DNA from: Pontederia crassipes
Lineage: Eukaryota; Streptophyta; Magnoliopsida; Commelinales; Pontederiaceae
DNA length: 64,000 bases
Assembly (NCBI GenBank): GCA_030549335.1
Contig: CM060191.1
Location: forward strand, 54,907,447-54,971,446
Direction: 5' to 3'
This document shows, in pieces, positions 12,123-25,210 of this stretch (positions are counted from its first letter, which is position 1; every line of letters starts with the position of its first letter). The position numbers and the translations under genes were made by a program. The notes below the pieces were generated by a model that saw only the letters and a list, made by a program, of their open reading frames with translations, was not told the origin of the DNA and ran no database searches.

Positions 12123-15100
12123 ATGGCCTCGATCGGAAGCAACAAGATTAAAAACGCAAAATTGGTAAATTGCTTTTGACATTCTTTTATCCACGGATTC
12201 CTTTTGGCAAATATGATGTTTTGATTGTTTTCCTTTATTTTATCTCAAAAATCTCTCTTAGCAAAATCACGGTACATTCCAGTGGTTAATAAGATTGGTT
12301 AATGAACGAAAGTTGATATCTGATATGTGGGCATAGCTCCTAATTGATGTCACTAGTTTCTTGAATGTTGTAATTTTAGATAATATTTTATTGGTGTCCA
12401 GATTTCATTCTTTTGCTTTGATGCTCTTTCTTAACTTTGCGATATGTTCGCGTGCTAAGTTCCTGATGATGTGTTTATTTGATTCATCAGGTGCTTCTAG
12501 GCGATGTAGGAACTGGAAAGTCTAGTTTGGTATTGCGTTTTGTAAAAGGCCAGTTTGTCGAATTCCAGGTTTGTTACGCTCAACAGGAGAATTCCAGGAT
12601 TTTATTTTTACCACCCTTGAATCAGGCTATCGTAAGTTATTTGTTTCCATCACGTAGGAATCGACTATAGGTGCTGCATTCTTCTCACAAACATTAGCAG
12701 TCAATGATGAGACCGTGAAGTTTGAGATTTGGGATACAGCTGGGCAGGAGAGGTATCACAGTCTAGCTCCAATGTATTACAGAGGAGCTGCAGCAGCCAT
12801 AATTGTGTACGACATTACAAACGAGGTCAGTGAAATTGGAGAGCCATTCTCTCTATCGACCATGTTTCCTTTTGTCTTATTATTAACGGCGGTCCTCATT
12901 CTCATGGCAATATAGTTCTTCCATGGAGTTGCTTGAATTTAAATATTTATGAACCTTCTGGTCCATACTGTTTTGAGTTTTGTTAATTGGAACGGATTTA
13001 CTGATTGGCTGTATAGAGATGTGAAGCATTTAGCAATCTTGTGGTTACAGTGTGAAAGTGAGGAAGTGACGAGGAAGAAAAGAAAACCATGAAATGAGAA
13101 GGCAGAGGGGAAAAACTATTTGGATTTTGTATCTTTCTCGAGTTGTAGACTATACAAATCTAGTTAATTTCAATGTGTTGAAAGCTGTTGAGGAGGAAAC
13201 AACTAGGAGGTGTCCAAAGTTCAGGGAAGCAAAGTTATGATATGCTTAGTTCAGTTATTGCGACATAAGCGTTTCTCCTTCAGTGACAGAAAGCATTTAT
13301 AATTTCAAACCATGCTTACTATGGCCTTGTTTCTGCCCTTCTTCGTGAAGTCAATTTCTTTCTTTGTGCTTTGCATAATCATTTTAGGGGTAATAAATTG
13401 ATTTACAATCCTTTTGAGATAGTCATTGCTGTGGGCTTTGAAATTGACAATAAAATGGTCAGCAATCAGATTTGTTGGTCTGACATAGAATTGAGTCCTC
13501 AAAGTCCTTCTAAAGAAAGTGAGTTCTGTAATTTGGATGAGGAAATACAAGTATGCAGGAATGTGATTCTGCTCCAGCTAGACAATGCTAGATACCTACA
13601 ATATGGGATTGAAAGAAAGCTCCAGCTAGACAATGCTAGATACCTACAATATGGGATTGAAAGAAAAAGAATATATAGGTCCGCACGGTTTTACATTTTG
13701 ATATATTTACTTACCATTACCTTATTTTGTATTCTGCAGGCCTCTTTCACACGAGCGAAAAAGTGGGTTCAAGAAATTCAAGCTCAAGGTCGCACTAAAT
13801 CTTATTTTCTTAGGATCACTGATATATTGCTTCGTCGTTGGTTATTCTGATCTCTTGAAGGGACCCAATTAATGATTTTAAATATATGCTTCTACTTGTT
13901 ACCTATTTAAGTTACTTCATATGCAGGGTGCTTGATTATTTGGTTGTTGCTTGTTATATGATCATACTCATACCTTCCCTTGTCCATGCCAACAAGCACA
14001 CGCTGGTATGGATCATTTTGTATGATGTGCATTGCAGATGGGTATGCAAATTGGCTGGTTGAACTGTGCATTGTATATTGGACATAGTTAGAGTCTCTGC
14101 CAGGAGATAGATTGTCATCTTATTGACATATTTTGTCTACTTCGTCTGGTAATTGAACTCCTATAGGTTTGTTGATAAGGACCATGCAGCAAAGTTTTTC
14201 CAACACCCTCTCAAAACAAGTTTTTTCAACAATGACAAGAATTAAATTTGAAACATTACTGCTTTAGACTAGTGTTCCATCAAACGCAAATACCTGTTTA
14301 TCTTACCCTCTTTTTTCTTGTTTCATGTGTGTTACTGAGACATGCATCATGCTTTTCTAATAGCTGCTCTTTTGGATGTTAAAGGTTGTTTCTACTCTAA
14401 AATTGTTATGTTATGTTATTCACTTGTCTCCAGGTAGCCCAACCACTATTGTGGCTCTTGCTGGTAATAAAGCTGATTTAATCGAGGCTAGACAAATTCC
14501 AACTGAGGTAACTAGTTTCATTTTGAATTTGCAAATGCCAGTGTTACTGCTTAACCATGGGCGTTGCAAAGAATATGCTATTCCATCTGATGTGGACATG
14601 TTGTATCTATGGTTTTTCTTTGAATCAATGTTGTCACAATGGCCTTCATACATCAGTTAAGAAAAATCTCCATAGGCTGGAAAAAAGACTTTTTTCTCTC
14701 ACTTATGTACAAGATTCTCAAGAATACAGCTCTTCTTTAACCAAGGTCATGATTGATATTTTCACTCAAGAAAAGAAATAGAAAATATGGTTGCATTTTA
14801 CACTTATTATGCTATCAGTGTTGATGAAAAAAAATAGTCATCTAACACAAGTGTCATTTATAATACTGAAATGACATGTATATTTCTTAATGTTATTATT
14901 CATCTTGTTGGCTAGGATGCATTAGCAGTTCTATTATTTATGTGCTTAAATTGGTTAACCAATGGTCACCAAGTTTCTTAAATGGGAGATTGTGATTATT
15001 CTATCTATTGCCAGTATTTTTTTTTTCTTCTTACCCCCACCAAAAAGGAAAAAGTCTTAATGGTTGCACTGGAAATATGGCTGCCATGTTTTCATTGTTT

Positions 15101-15834
15101 TTTCAATAATGTTCTTTTCAGCATGTTCATTTGTGAAGTCTGATGCACCAAACATCAAAATGTAATATCATTTTCCCTTTCACTACTTGCTTGTTTTTTT
15201 TCAATCAGATGTGAACCAGTAAGAACGACGGTTCATTAATCTGGCACTTCTTTAGTTGAACTCTTGTTTTAAGAAAGACCATTTTCCCACATTAGTACTT
15301 CTGTTTCAGGAAGCGCAAACTTATGCTAAGGAGAATGGTCTTTTCTTCGTGGAAACCTCTGCTAAAACAGCAATCAATGTTAATGACATATTTTATGAGA
15401 TTGGTAAGTTTCTTTTGATCAAACCAAAGAAAAAATATAGGTTGAATTAAGAATGGATATTAGCTTTTGTCCTATCTCATGCTGGCACTCTTTGTAACAA
15501 GGTTCTGGCTCATGTTCTTTCGCTGAATTGAAGCGTGAGTGTTAAATAATAGGAATTAACATTTTTTGTAAAACTAGATACATTCCGGTGATGGAACCTT
15601 TGCGTCATTGGAAGATGGTACTTTTTCATTTTCCTTTATAGAGTATATCATTATCCCATTAATGGTGCTTGTGATGCTATTCCTTCTTTCTTTTCCGGTT
15701 GTCTAATGCTCTCGACTATTCTGTTTCCAGCGAGGAGATTAGTCCAAGTGCAGCCAACACAGAGACCTCAAGGAATGGTTCTAGCTGATAGACCTGCAGG
15801 AGGAATATCCAGTTCTTCATGTTGCTCTTCGTAA
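12123..15834 (+). CDS. RABF2: Rab5-type small GTPase, RABF2 group (ARA7/RHA1-like)
   Basis: Seven coding exons join in frame: 12,123-12,164; 12,491-12,568; 12,658-12,825; 13,740-13,788; 14,434-14,507; 15,310-15,403; 15,731-15,834, giving 202 residues. Rab5-type GTPases direct fusion and cargo sorting at endosomes and in transport to the vacuole. Visible: P-loop GDVGTGKSS (18-26), switch I Thr43 in [16 protein letters not shown] with catalytic Gln70 (65-71), NKAD (124-127), ETSAK (152-156), and a C-terminal CCSS for double geranylgeranylation. That tail separates it from RABF1/ARA6, which is N-acylated and lacks it. Thr22 sits where the Arabidopsis proteins have Ala, as far as I recall. Exons are well spliced and no damage is seen. 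Confidence 0.95.
13572..13667. repeat. 48-bp perfect tandem duplication in RABF2 intron 3
   Basis: Two adjacent 48-base copies (13,572-13,619 and 13,620-13,667) starting CTCCAGCTAGACAATG. They lie in the intron about 70 bases before the exon 4 acceptor and do not touch coding sequence. Confidence 0.95.
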
Positions 15835-18316
15835 ATTCATCTCAGCTATTTTGTGTAATTTGATCATAACCAAAGAATTGCTTCGGCCTATCATGTTGCC
15901 TCCTTTAATGTGAGTAATTATGGGACTCCCATACCATTTTGGTGCAAACTGCAAAATGTGAATACACCAGATCATTAATCAAAAGGGAGGTATGTGTAAT
16001 ACGTATGTTACAGTTGTAAGAATTCCGTGTCTACTCGTGTCGTTGGATCCACGTTGTAAGTATGTAAGCACAAATGTTAATGTACATCTGGAATTATTAA
16101 TTTATTCAATTGATCTACACGTACACAATATTTTTTCCCATTTCCATGCCAACTCGAATAAAAGTATTATATATATACTTAATTTTTAAAATTTATAGTG
16201 AAAGAAAATCTGGAACGAGAGTAATGTTTTTTTATAGATAATATAAAAAATTTGCTTTTCAAACACTGCATTTATTATTAAGAAATTATATTGTGGAAGA
16301 ATAAGAATAATGGAGGGTGCGTTCACTGCATTGCCATTCAACATTACTTAGTAATGTAGATTGTCACTCGTTAAATTGTCAGCAATGTACATTATCTTGT
16401 TTAGTATGCATAAGTAATTTATTTGGCATTCCATATTAGTTATTTATAAAAAAATACATATTTATGAGTTAATGTACAGTTTTTACCAATATACCCCTAA
16501 TAAAAAAATATGTTTAGATATATAATTTTTTTTAACTTCGTAAAATTAAATCACAAAAATATAATCTCACCCATAAAATTAAAATTTATAAAATAATTAA
16601 TATATTTTTAAAATATGATAATAATATAGTAATAATAATTATAATATTTATTTGATTAATTTTATAATTTATTTAATTATTATTATAATTTATTCAATGT
16701 ATTTTAGAATTTTTTAAATAAAATTGTAAATGACGAATGCGGAAAGTAAAATTTAAAAGATTGCAACCAAGGTGGTAATGTGGATTGCCTACCCTCCCAT
16801 AGACAATCTATATTGCCACTTCATAGGCAATGTGGATTGCTTGGACAATGCATATTACTTATTACCTGTTACAAGTGAACAAGGTAATGTGGTGGGCCCA
16901 AGTAATTTAATACAACATTACCTGGTAATCTACAAAGATTACATCTACAGAAACGCCTACTTGAGTTTATTTTTGCTGGCGCGAGTCCCATGCTTTAATT
17001 GAATATAAGTTACAGTGCCATTTTTATTGGATAAATATATTGACCATTTTTTCAGCTCTATTCTTCATTTTCATTTTATAATAAGATCGCTATCCAACTA
17101 TTAAATATTTTCATCAAATATTCTTTTCATCTAATATAGGAGGTTTACCGGTTGCATGTACCCTCCACGTATGCAAAAGTCCAAATATAATATTTTTTTA
17201 AAAAGAAGAAGGGAGCCGCCCCTCCTCTTGACGACGAGGCCGCCGCGCATGGAGAGCACACAAGGGTGCCGACCCACTCCCCCTCTGCTCTCCGTCGTCG
17301 GAGAGGGGAAGGGCGCAACCGCTCCTTACCTCCGGTGGGCTTAGCACCGGTTGGTGGGGGTTGTCGGAGGGAGAGGGAGAAGGGAGAGGGACTTTTTTTA
17401 ATAATTTTATTATTATTTTAATATTTTATACATTTTTTTTATTTTAGAACAAGACGCATCAGCGAAATGACTAGAAAATTATTTATTTCCGATTGAAAGG
17501 ATATTTAGTGAAATTAGTTAAAAATGAACGCTAGTACGGTTACAAACGTAGTTAAATGATAGTGACGAATAAAGTTAAAGTTTGAAAAATATTTAATGAA
17601 ATTTATCTCATGAACTTCCGTTTTAATCCATCGACTTGAAAATGTCTGCCCATTCTGATAAAAAACTTCGTTTTCTCTCCATGTCAGAAAATTGAAGGCA
17701 GAAATGACAAGCAATCAAATGCACACTAGTAAATGTTGGATCAAAACCAAAGCTCAATCGCATCCCTCTATCTATGAATCGATATGTTTGTATTTGTATT
17801 AAATTAATGAATTATGCTTGTAAATATTACATTAATTACTTCCCCTTTTTTCATACACACACACGAAAAAATATACAATGCAGATTTACACTATTTAACT
17901 TAAATAATAGATAGAATAGTTAATTTCATAAATATATCCATTTTTCGCATTTATATGAATTTACCATATGTTGTTTTCGAAATTTTATCATGATTTTTAC
18001 TTGAGTCCATCCGTCTAATTTCTGATCTCATGTATTATCCGTTTCTCATGTATAAAATAAAATAAAATAAAATATTTTTATAACAGAGATGACTCTACTC
18101 CCTTCCCCACGGTCGGAGGTCGGCCTTGGCCCCCTTGCTCGGCCAAGGGTGTTGGAGGGCGCCACCGCCTTCGATAGGCAGTGGTCGTGGCCCATCGCTA
18201 GGAGGTAAGAGTGCAGGTTGATCTAGCATTGGAGGCACTCCGTTGAGTTGTGAACGTTCTCCAAGATGGGCATATGCAAGTTGTGCTTAGTGATGACACC
18301 AGACTCGTCCATCGGC
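15835..18316. other. RABF2 3' flank and intergenic DNA with element fragments
   Basis: AT-rich DNA. About 16,320-16,960 has terminal words that look inverted (GGGTGCGTTCACTG against GTAGGCGTTTCTG) and several copies of GGTAATGTGG / TTACC, suggesting a small terminal-inverted-repeat element; no clean target duplication is visible. GC-rich islands at about 17,205-17,390 and 18,090-18,320 break the AT-rich background. The second is interrupted by the Copia insertion and resumes at 26,347. Confidence 0.4.
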
Positions 18317-18321
18317 CCCCG
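18317..18321. repeat. Target-site duplication (left) of the Copia array
   Basis: CCCCG directly precedes the first LTR. Its partner TCCCG follows the last LTR at 26,347-26,351, with one mismatch. Confidence 0.65.
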
Positions 18322-19546
18322 TGTTGGGTAAAAGTTTCAATGACATATGAAATTATATTTTGATGAAACAAACCTCAAAAGATTAAAATGCTGAAAAAGT
18401 CCAAGAAAAAGGGATAACTTTATGCACAAACTTTGATTACATAATTGACTATGAAATAATTAGATTTTGAAGGTGAATTTGTAGAGAATTCTGTTAGCTT
18501 TCCTTGGACTCCAAGATCATCTAATTTGGATAATTGTGCAGAAAGTTATGATCAAAAGAGTATAGGTCGATCAATCTGTCGGTCGACGCAAAGAAGGCCG
18601 GTCGACAGTCCGGTCGATCAAATGAAGATGTCGGTCGACCGATCCAGAACCGGTTGACGTCAAAATTATACCGGTCGACAGTCCGGTCGAAGCACCGGTC
18701 GATCGATCAGCTCAACGGCTATAAATCAAAACTGCGAGACTGTACCGGTCGAGACACCGATCGATAGTTCGGTGGACCGACCAGCTGCGGTAACTAGAAA
18801 AATGGCGCAACGGTCACATAGACCGGTCGACCGGTCCAGAATTTTGGTCGACTGGCCTCCGAGTCAAATGAACAGTAACGATCAAATTTGAAGGAGGAAT
18901 TTGTGGAATGATTTTTGGACAAATTTTCCACACATTGAATGCTATAAAAGGAGTGCCAAAGCCAGAGGCAAAGGCACCCATTCACTCATTGAAGAAAAGC
19001 TTCAAGTTATCAAAGAGAGACCATTTCTTGAAGTTTTCATTTTATAGATTTCTTATTCTTTCTTTCTTCTTCTCTTGTGAGCTTAGATTGTAAAAGAGAG
19101 AAGCATTATTGTTCAGAAAATTAGAGAGAGCTCCTGTGTAAAAAAGGTTCAAAATCTTACCTCTTGAGCGAGAGAAATATATTAGCTTCTTAAGAAGAGA
19201 GGTTGCTTTGCCTCTCGAAGCGGAGAAAGAGGCGATGGTGTAAAGGGCTTTCTTCCTTGTCCCATTTGGAACAAAGGAAGTGCTAGTGGAATCTCCAACG
19301 GTCTCGAGGTCGAGAAGTCGGTGCGGGGACGTAGGCCAAAGTGTGGCCGAACCTCGTCAACAAGCCACCGTGTCCATTTGAGTTTAATTTTCTCTCTCTC
19401 TCTCTCCCCATTCATATTGAATTTATGATCTGAATTATAAAGGATTTAAGAATCAGTTTTGTGCTTCCGCAACAATTTTTGTGAAATTGACATTTTCAAT
19501 AGAACACCAATTCACCCCCCCTCTTGGTGCCCTTTGGGATCCTACA
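18322..19546 (+). repeat. Copia LTR 1
   Basis: Runs from TGTTGGGTAAAAG to CCTACA, 1,225 bases, and is nearly identical to LTR 2 and LTR 3. A TATA box TATAAAAG lies at 18,943-18,950. The 380 bases before it hold about ten copies of GGTCGA, many within palindromes such as CGGTCGACCG and ACCGGTCGACCGGT. The end is followed after two bases by the primer binding site. Confidence 0.93.
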
Positions 19547-19548
19547 AT

Positions 19549-19560
19549 TGGTATCAGAGC
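19549..19560 (+). other. Primer binding site, initiator tRNA-Met type
   Basis: TGGTATCAGAGC, the complement of the 3' end of initiator tRNA-Met, two bases after LTR 1. It sets the direction of the element as plus. Confidence 0.93.
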
Positions 19561-19672
19561 GGGTTGCTCTTGCTTTGATTTTTTTAATCTTCTCATTTTT
19601 TTAATCTAATCGTTCTAGATCTAATCTTTAAGATTCAATCATCTTTTTTAAGATTTAACAATATTAAGAGCC

Positions 19673-21140
19673 ATGGCATCAAGTGGATTTGGTTTTGCCG
19701 AAGGACAATCTATTAGTCGTCCTCCCCTTTTAAATGCATCAAATTTTGCATATTGGAAAATTAGAATTCAAGCATATATTTATTCTATTGATATCGACAT
19801 GTGGGAAATAGTTGAAAAATGTTTTTATGTTCATGAAAATACCTACTGATTCTAAAGAAAAAGAAAAGATTTTTTCAAAACTTGATTGGAAAGCGAAAAA
19901 TATATTTTATTGTGCCTTGTATTCGACGGAGTTTAATCGGATTTCAAGTTGCGAATCTTCAACCAAGATTTGGGAGAAGCTCATCACCACTTATGAAGGA
20001 ACCGATAAGGTTAAAGAATCTAGATTGAATATTTTAAACCATCAATATGATTCTTTCAAAATGCATGAAAATAAATCCATAAATGATATGGTAGCTCGAT
20101 TTAATGATATTTTGAATGGTTTAGCCTCTTTGGGCGAGCCAAGATCTAACCCCCAAAAAGTGAAAAAGATTCTCAGGTCTATCTCCTCCAAATGGCATAC
20201 GAAGAGGACCTTAATCAAAGAAAAGGATTTGAACAAATTGGATTTTGATGATCTTATTGGTTCACTCCTAACCTATGAGATCTCAATCCAAGAAAATCAA
20301 AAAGAAAAAGCCCCCAAGAAGAAAATATTGGCATTGAAGGCAAATACAATAGAAGAAGAGTCAAACGAAGAGAAAGTGGATGAAAAGAAACTCGCACTCT
20401 ACACAAGAAAATTGGATAAGTATCTCAAGTTAGTTAAGAAGAAAGACAAGAACGAGAAGTCAACAAGAAAATCATACAAGCACCAAAAAGAAGAAAAATT
20501 TCGGAAAGGTAAAAAGAAAAAATATGAAGAGTCTAGTGAAACAAATAGTTCATCAAATTCTTCTAGTGATGAAGCATACATATGTTTGATGGCACACGAC
20601 GATGAGATACTTTCTAACCCTTCAAATTCAAATTATGACTCATCGAACTCTTCCGAAGAAGCTCTTTCATTAGATGTGAATAAAGAACTCTCATCTCTTA
20701 TAAAAAGATATTTCTCACTTAAAGAAGAAAATGAGAAGTTAATACATGAGATTGAAAAATTAAAAGAAGAAAAGGATATATGTCTTATGGAAAAAGAAAA
20801 TTTTAAAAATGAAATTGAAACTTTGGAAATTACACATGCATGCGAAATTATAAAACTAGCATGTTCTTTAGACAAGGTAAAGAAGGAAAATAACCTTTTG
20901 AAGAACTCACAAAATAAGGCTATTTCTCATGTAACAGCAAATAATCTTAGGAATCATTTTGAACATGAAAATTTTTATTGAAAATCCAAACATAAAAATG
21001 TTTTACAAACGAATTTCATGGTCATTATGCATATCAATGTAAAATAAGAAAATCATTACAACATGGCATGATTTGGGTTCCGAAAGGAACATTATCTAAC
21101 AAAATCGGATCCAAAAAAATTTGGGTACAAAAAATTACTT
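19673..21140 (+). pseudogene. Copia gag, copy 1 (broken)
   Basis: It begins ATGGCATCAAGTGG and encodes a Copia-type Gag (UBN2/retrotran_gag family) that would package element RNA. Order: N-terminal NFAYWKIRIQAYI region, gag core with SSTKIWEKLITTYEG and LNHQYDSFKM, a lysine- and serine-rich linker, coiled-coil-like Glu/Lys segment, and a zinc-knuckle remnant. Breaks: a 2-base deletion near 19,840 shifts the frame relative to copy 2, and a Trp codon has become TGA at about 20,979. A few bases are lost before the knuckle, in which the second Cys is replaced by Asn. The longest open part is 19,812-20,981. No protease, integrase or reverse transcriptase follows. Confidence 0.88.
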
Positions 21141-21310
21141 GATTTCTTTTCAGGTGTGCCTCACATGCAAAGGACATATGGAGTTGGTGATGTGAGGGCA
21201 CAAAGGTTATGGTAAAAGTATCATCTATCTTTTACGTCACTCAAAAATTCAAAACTACAATTTCTTTTAAAAAAAGGAGGAACATATAAATGAAAATTGG
21301 TAAGAGTAAT

Positions 21311-21811
21311 AGGGGGAGCATGATTAAACTTTATTTTGAGATATCATAGACATCATTGTTGGATCAAAGTTTTATGCCATATTTTGATTCTTAATACATT
21401 TTTGTTTTTGACTTTCATAAATTGGTTTTCATTATAAAATAGCTATAAATCTGGGGGGAGTTATCTTTCAAAACTTGCAATACTCTACATTACTCTACAT
21501 ATCTATTATATGACAAAAATGGGGAAGAATAATTTTTTACTAAGGGGGAGTTACATATGATTTCTTATACACTTCATATATAAACTATTCTTTTTGAAGA
21601 AACAAAATGGGGAGAAGTATAGGAGAAAAATGATATGAATATCGTTTTGTATGAAAAGTACCTTACAACTAATATTTATGTGAATGACTACCATTGTAAG
21701 GAAAGCTACGTGTTAGGGGGAGTAAAATTGCTTGTGAAAGAATTTTACAACTTTTTTACAATTTATATATTTTTTCATATTTCTCGGTTTGTCTTCATCA
21801 AAAAGGGGAGA
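21311..21811 (+). other. Cluster of polypurine-tract-like motifs before LTR 2
   Basis: GGGGAG motifs recur at about 21,311, 21,453, 21,543, 21,609, 21,715 and 21,805, in contexts such as TAGGGGGAG. The last directly precedes the TGTTGG start of LTR 2 and is the expected plus-strand primer. The others are extra copies, a feature I recall being described for Sirevirus-type Copia elements. Confidence 0.75.
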
Positions 21812-21812
21812 T

Positions 21813-23014
21813 TGTTGGGTCAAAGTTTCAATGACATATGAAATTATATTTTGATGAAACAAACATCAAAAGATTAAAATGCTGAAAAAGTCCTAAAAAA
21901 GGGATAACTTTATGCACAAACTTTGATTACATAATTGACAATGAAATGATTAGATTTTGGAGGCGATTTTGTAGAGAATTCTGTTAGCTTTCCTTGGACT
22001 CCAAGATCATCTAATTTGGATAACTGTGCAGAAAGTTATGATCAAAAGAGTGCAGGTCGGTCAACCTGCCGGTCGACGCAAAGAAGGTCGGTCGACAGTC
22101 CGGTCGATCAAATGAAGATGTCGGTCGACCGATCCAGAACCGGTTGACGTCAAAATTATACCGGTCGACAGTCCGGTCGAAGCATCGGTCGACCGATCAG
22201 CTCAACGGCTATAAATCAAAACTACGAGACTGTACCGGTCGAGACACCGGTCGATAGTTCGGTCGACCGACCAGCTGCGGTAACTGGAAAAATGGCGCAA
22301 CGGTCACATAGACGGGTCGACCGGCCTCCGAGTCAAATGAACAGTAACGATCAAATTTGAAGGAGGAATTTGTGGAATGATTTTTGGACAAATTTTCCAC
22401 ACATTGAAGGCTATAAAAGGAGTGCCAAAGCCAGAGGCAAAGGCACCCATTCACTCATTGAAGAAAAGTTTCAAGTTATCAAAGAGAGACCATTTCTTGA
22501 AGTTTTCATTTTATAGATTTCTTATTCTTTCTCTCTTCTTCTCTTGTGAGCTTAGATTGTAAAAGAGAGAAGCATTATTGTTCAGAAAATTAGAGAGAGC
22601 TCCTGTGTAAAAGAGGTTCAAAATCTTACCTCTTGAGCGAGAGAAATAGATTAGCTTCCTAAGAGGAGAGGTTGCTTTGCCTCTCGAAGCGGAGAAAGAG
22701 GCGGTGGTGTAAAGGGCTTTCTTCCTTGTCCCATTTGGAACAAAGGAAGTGCTAGTGGAATCTCCGACGGTCTCGAGGTCGAGAAGTCGGTGCGGGGACG
22801 TAGGCCAAGGTGTGGCCGAACCTCGTCAACAAACCACCGTGTCCATTTGAATTTGATTTTCTCTCTCTCTCTCTCCCATTCATATTGAATTTATGATCTG
22901 AATTATAAAGGATTTAAGAATCAGTTTTGTGCTTCCGCGACAATTTTTGTGAAATTGACATTTTCAATAGAACACCAATTCACCCCCCCTCTTGGTGCCC
23001 TTTGGGATCCTACA
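21813..23014 (+). repeat. Copia LTR 2 (central)
   Basis: TGTTGGGTCAAAG to CCTACA, 1,202 bases. TATAAAAG is at 22,412-22,419. It lacks about 23 bases of the GTCGAC-rich part present in LTR 1 and otherwise matches it closely. It acts as 3' LTR of the first unit and 5' LTR of the second. Confidence 0.93.
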
Positions 23015-23016
23015 AC

Positions 23017-23028
23017 TGGTATCAGAGC
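23017..23028 (+). other. Second primer binding site, initiator tRNA-Met type
   Basis: TGGTATCAGAGC two bases after the end of LTR 2, in the same arrangement as at 19,549. Confidence 0.93.
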
Positions 23029-23140
23029 GGGTTGCTCTTGCTTTGATTTTTTTAATCTTCTCATTTTTTTGATCTAATCGTTCTAGATCTAATCTTTAAG
23101 ATTCAATCATCTTTTTTAAGATTTAACAATATTAAGAGCC

Positions 23141-24612
23141 ATGGCATCAAGTGGATTTGGTTTTGCCGAAGGACAATCTATTAGTCGTCCTCCCCTTTTA
23201 AATGCATCAAATTTTGCATATTGGAAAATTAGAATTCAAGCATATATTTATTCTATTGATATCGACATGTGGGAAATAGTTGAAAAAGATTTTTATGTTC
23301 ATGAAAAGTTACCTACTGATTCTAAAGAAAAAGAAAAGATTTTTTCAAAACTTGATTGGAAAGCGAATAATATATTTTATTGTGTCTTGTATTCGACGGA
23401 GTTTAATCGAATTTCAAGTTGCGAATCTTCAACCAAGATTTGGAAGAAGCTCATCACCACTTATGAAGGAACCGATAAGGTTAAAGAATGTAGATTGAAT
23501 ATTTTAAACCATCAATATGATTCTTTCAAAATGCATGAAAATGAATCCATAAATGATATGGTAGCTCGGTCTAATGATATTTTGAATGACTTTGCCTCTT
23601 TGGGCGAGCCAAGATCTAATCTCCAAAAAGTGAAAAAGATTCTCAGGTCTCTTTCCTCCAAATGACATACGAAGAGGACCGTAATCGAAGAAAAAGATTT
23701 GAACAAATTGGATTTTGATGATCTTATTGGTTCACTCCTAACCTATGAGATCTCAATCCAAGAAGATCAAGAAGAAAAAGCCCCCAAGAAGAAAACATTG
23801 GCATTGAAGGCAAATACAATAGAAGAAGAGTCAAGCGAAGAGGAAGTGGAATGAAAAGAAACTCGCACTCTATACAAGAAAATTGGATAAGTATCTCAAG
23901 TTGGTTAAGAAGAAAGATAAGAACGAGAAGCCAACAAGAAAATCATACAAGCACCACAAAGAAGAAAAATTCCGGAAAGTTAAAAAGAAAAAATATGAAG
24001 AGTCTAGTGAAACAAGTAGTTCATCAAGTTCTTCTAGTGATGAAGCATACATATGCTTGATGGCACACGACGATGAGATACTTTCTAACCCTTCAAATTC
24101 AAATTATGACTCATCGAACTCTTCCGAAGAAGCTCTTTCATTAGATGTGAATAAAGAACTCTCATCTCTTATAAAAAGATATTTCTCACTTAAAGAAGAA
24201 AATGAGAAGTTAATACATGAGATTGAAAAATTAAAAGAAGAAAATGATATGTCTTATGGAAAATGAAAATTTCAAAAATGAAATTGAAACTTTGGAAATT
24301 ACACATGCATGTGAAATTGTAAAACTAGCATGTTCTTTAGACAAGGTAAAGAAAGAAAATAACCTTTTGAATAATTCACAAAATAAGACTATTTCTCATG
24401 TAACGGCAAATAATCTTAGGAATCATTTTGAACATGAAAATTTTTATTGGAAATTCAAACATAGAAAATCACATCTCAAATGTTTTACATGCGGATTTCA
24501 TGGCCGTTATGCATATCAATGTAAAATAAGAAAATCATTACAACATGGCATGATTTGGGTTCCGAAAGGAACATTATCTAACAAAATTGGACCCAAGAAA
24601 GTTTGGGTATAA
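23141..24612 (+). pseudogene. Copia gag, copy 2 (broken)
   Basis: A second copy of the gag at 19,673, highly similar throughout. It opens with MASSGFGFAEG and stays in frame past the 2-base gap of copy 1, but a Trp codon has become TGA at 23,663-23,665. A 1-base insertion near 23,850 and a 2-base deletion near 24,247 break the frame again, leaving four open pieces. The zinc knuckle CFTCGFHGRYAYQC keeps all three cysteines, but Arg stands where copy 1 has His. A serine-rich run (SSSSSSSSDEAYICLMA) precedes a Glu/Lys coiled-coil-like segment. No pol domain follows before LTR 3. It cannot make a full Gag as it stands. Confidence 0.88.
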
Positions 24613-25210
24613 AAAATTACTTGATTTCTTTTCAGGTGTGCCTCACATGCAAAGGACATATGGGTACCAAAAACTACAATTTTTTTTTAAACTTGGTAAT
24701 AGTAATAGGGGGAGCATGATTAAACTTTATTTTGACATATCATAGACATCATTGTTGGATCAAAGTTTTATGCCATATTTTGATTCTTAATACATTTTTG
24801 TTTTTGGCTTTCATAAATTAGTTTTCATTATAAAATAGCCATAAATTTAGGGGGAGTTATCTTTCAAAACTTGCAATACTCTACATTACTCCACATATCT
24901 ATTATATGACAAAAAATGGGGAAGAATATTTTTTTACTAAGGGGGAGTTACATATGATTTCTTATACGCTTCATATATAAACTATTCTTTTTTATGAAAC
25001 AAAAGGGGGAGAAGTATAGTAGAAAAATGATATGAATATCGTTTTGTATGAAAAGTACCTTACAACTAATATTTATGTGAATGACTACCATTGTAAGGAA
25101 AGCTACGTGTTAGGGGGAGTAAAATTGCTTGTGCAAGAATTTTACAACTTTTTCGCAATTTATACAATTTTTCATATTTATCGATTTGTCTTCATAAAAA
25201 ATGGGAAGAT

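Noticed and set aside
13371..13850. A 159-codon frame between RABF2 exons
   Set aside because: It covers intron sequence plus exon 4 read through, with no start context, and contains the 48-bp duplication. The RABF2 exons join perfectly without it.
18560..18860. A CRISPR-like or satellite array
   Set aside because: Units are short palindromic words without constant spacing and lie inside LTR U3 regions of a eukaryotic element.
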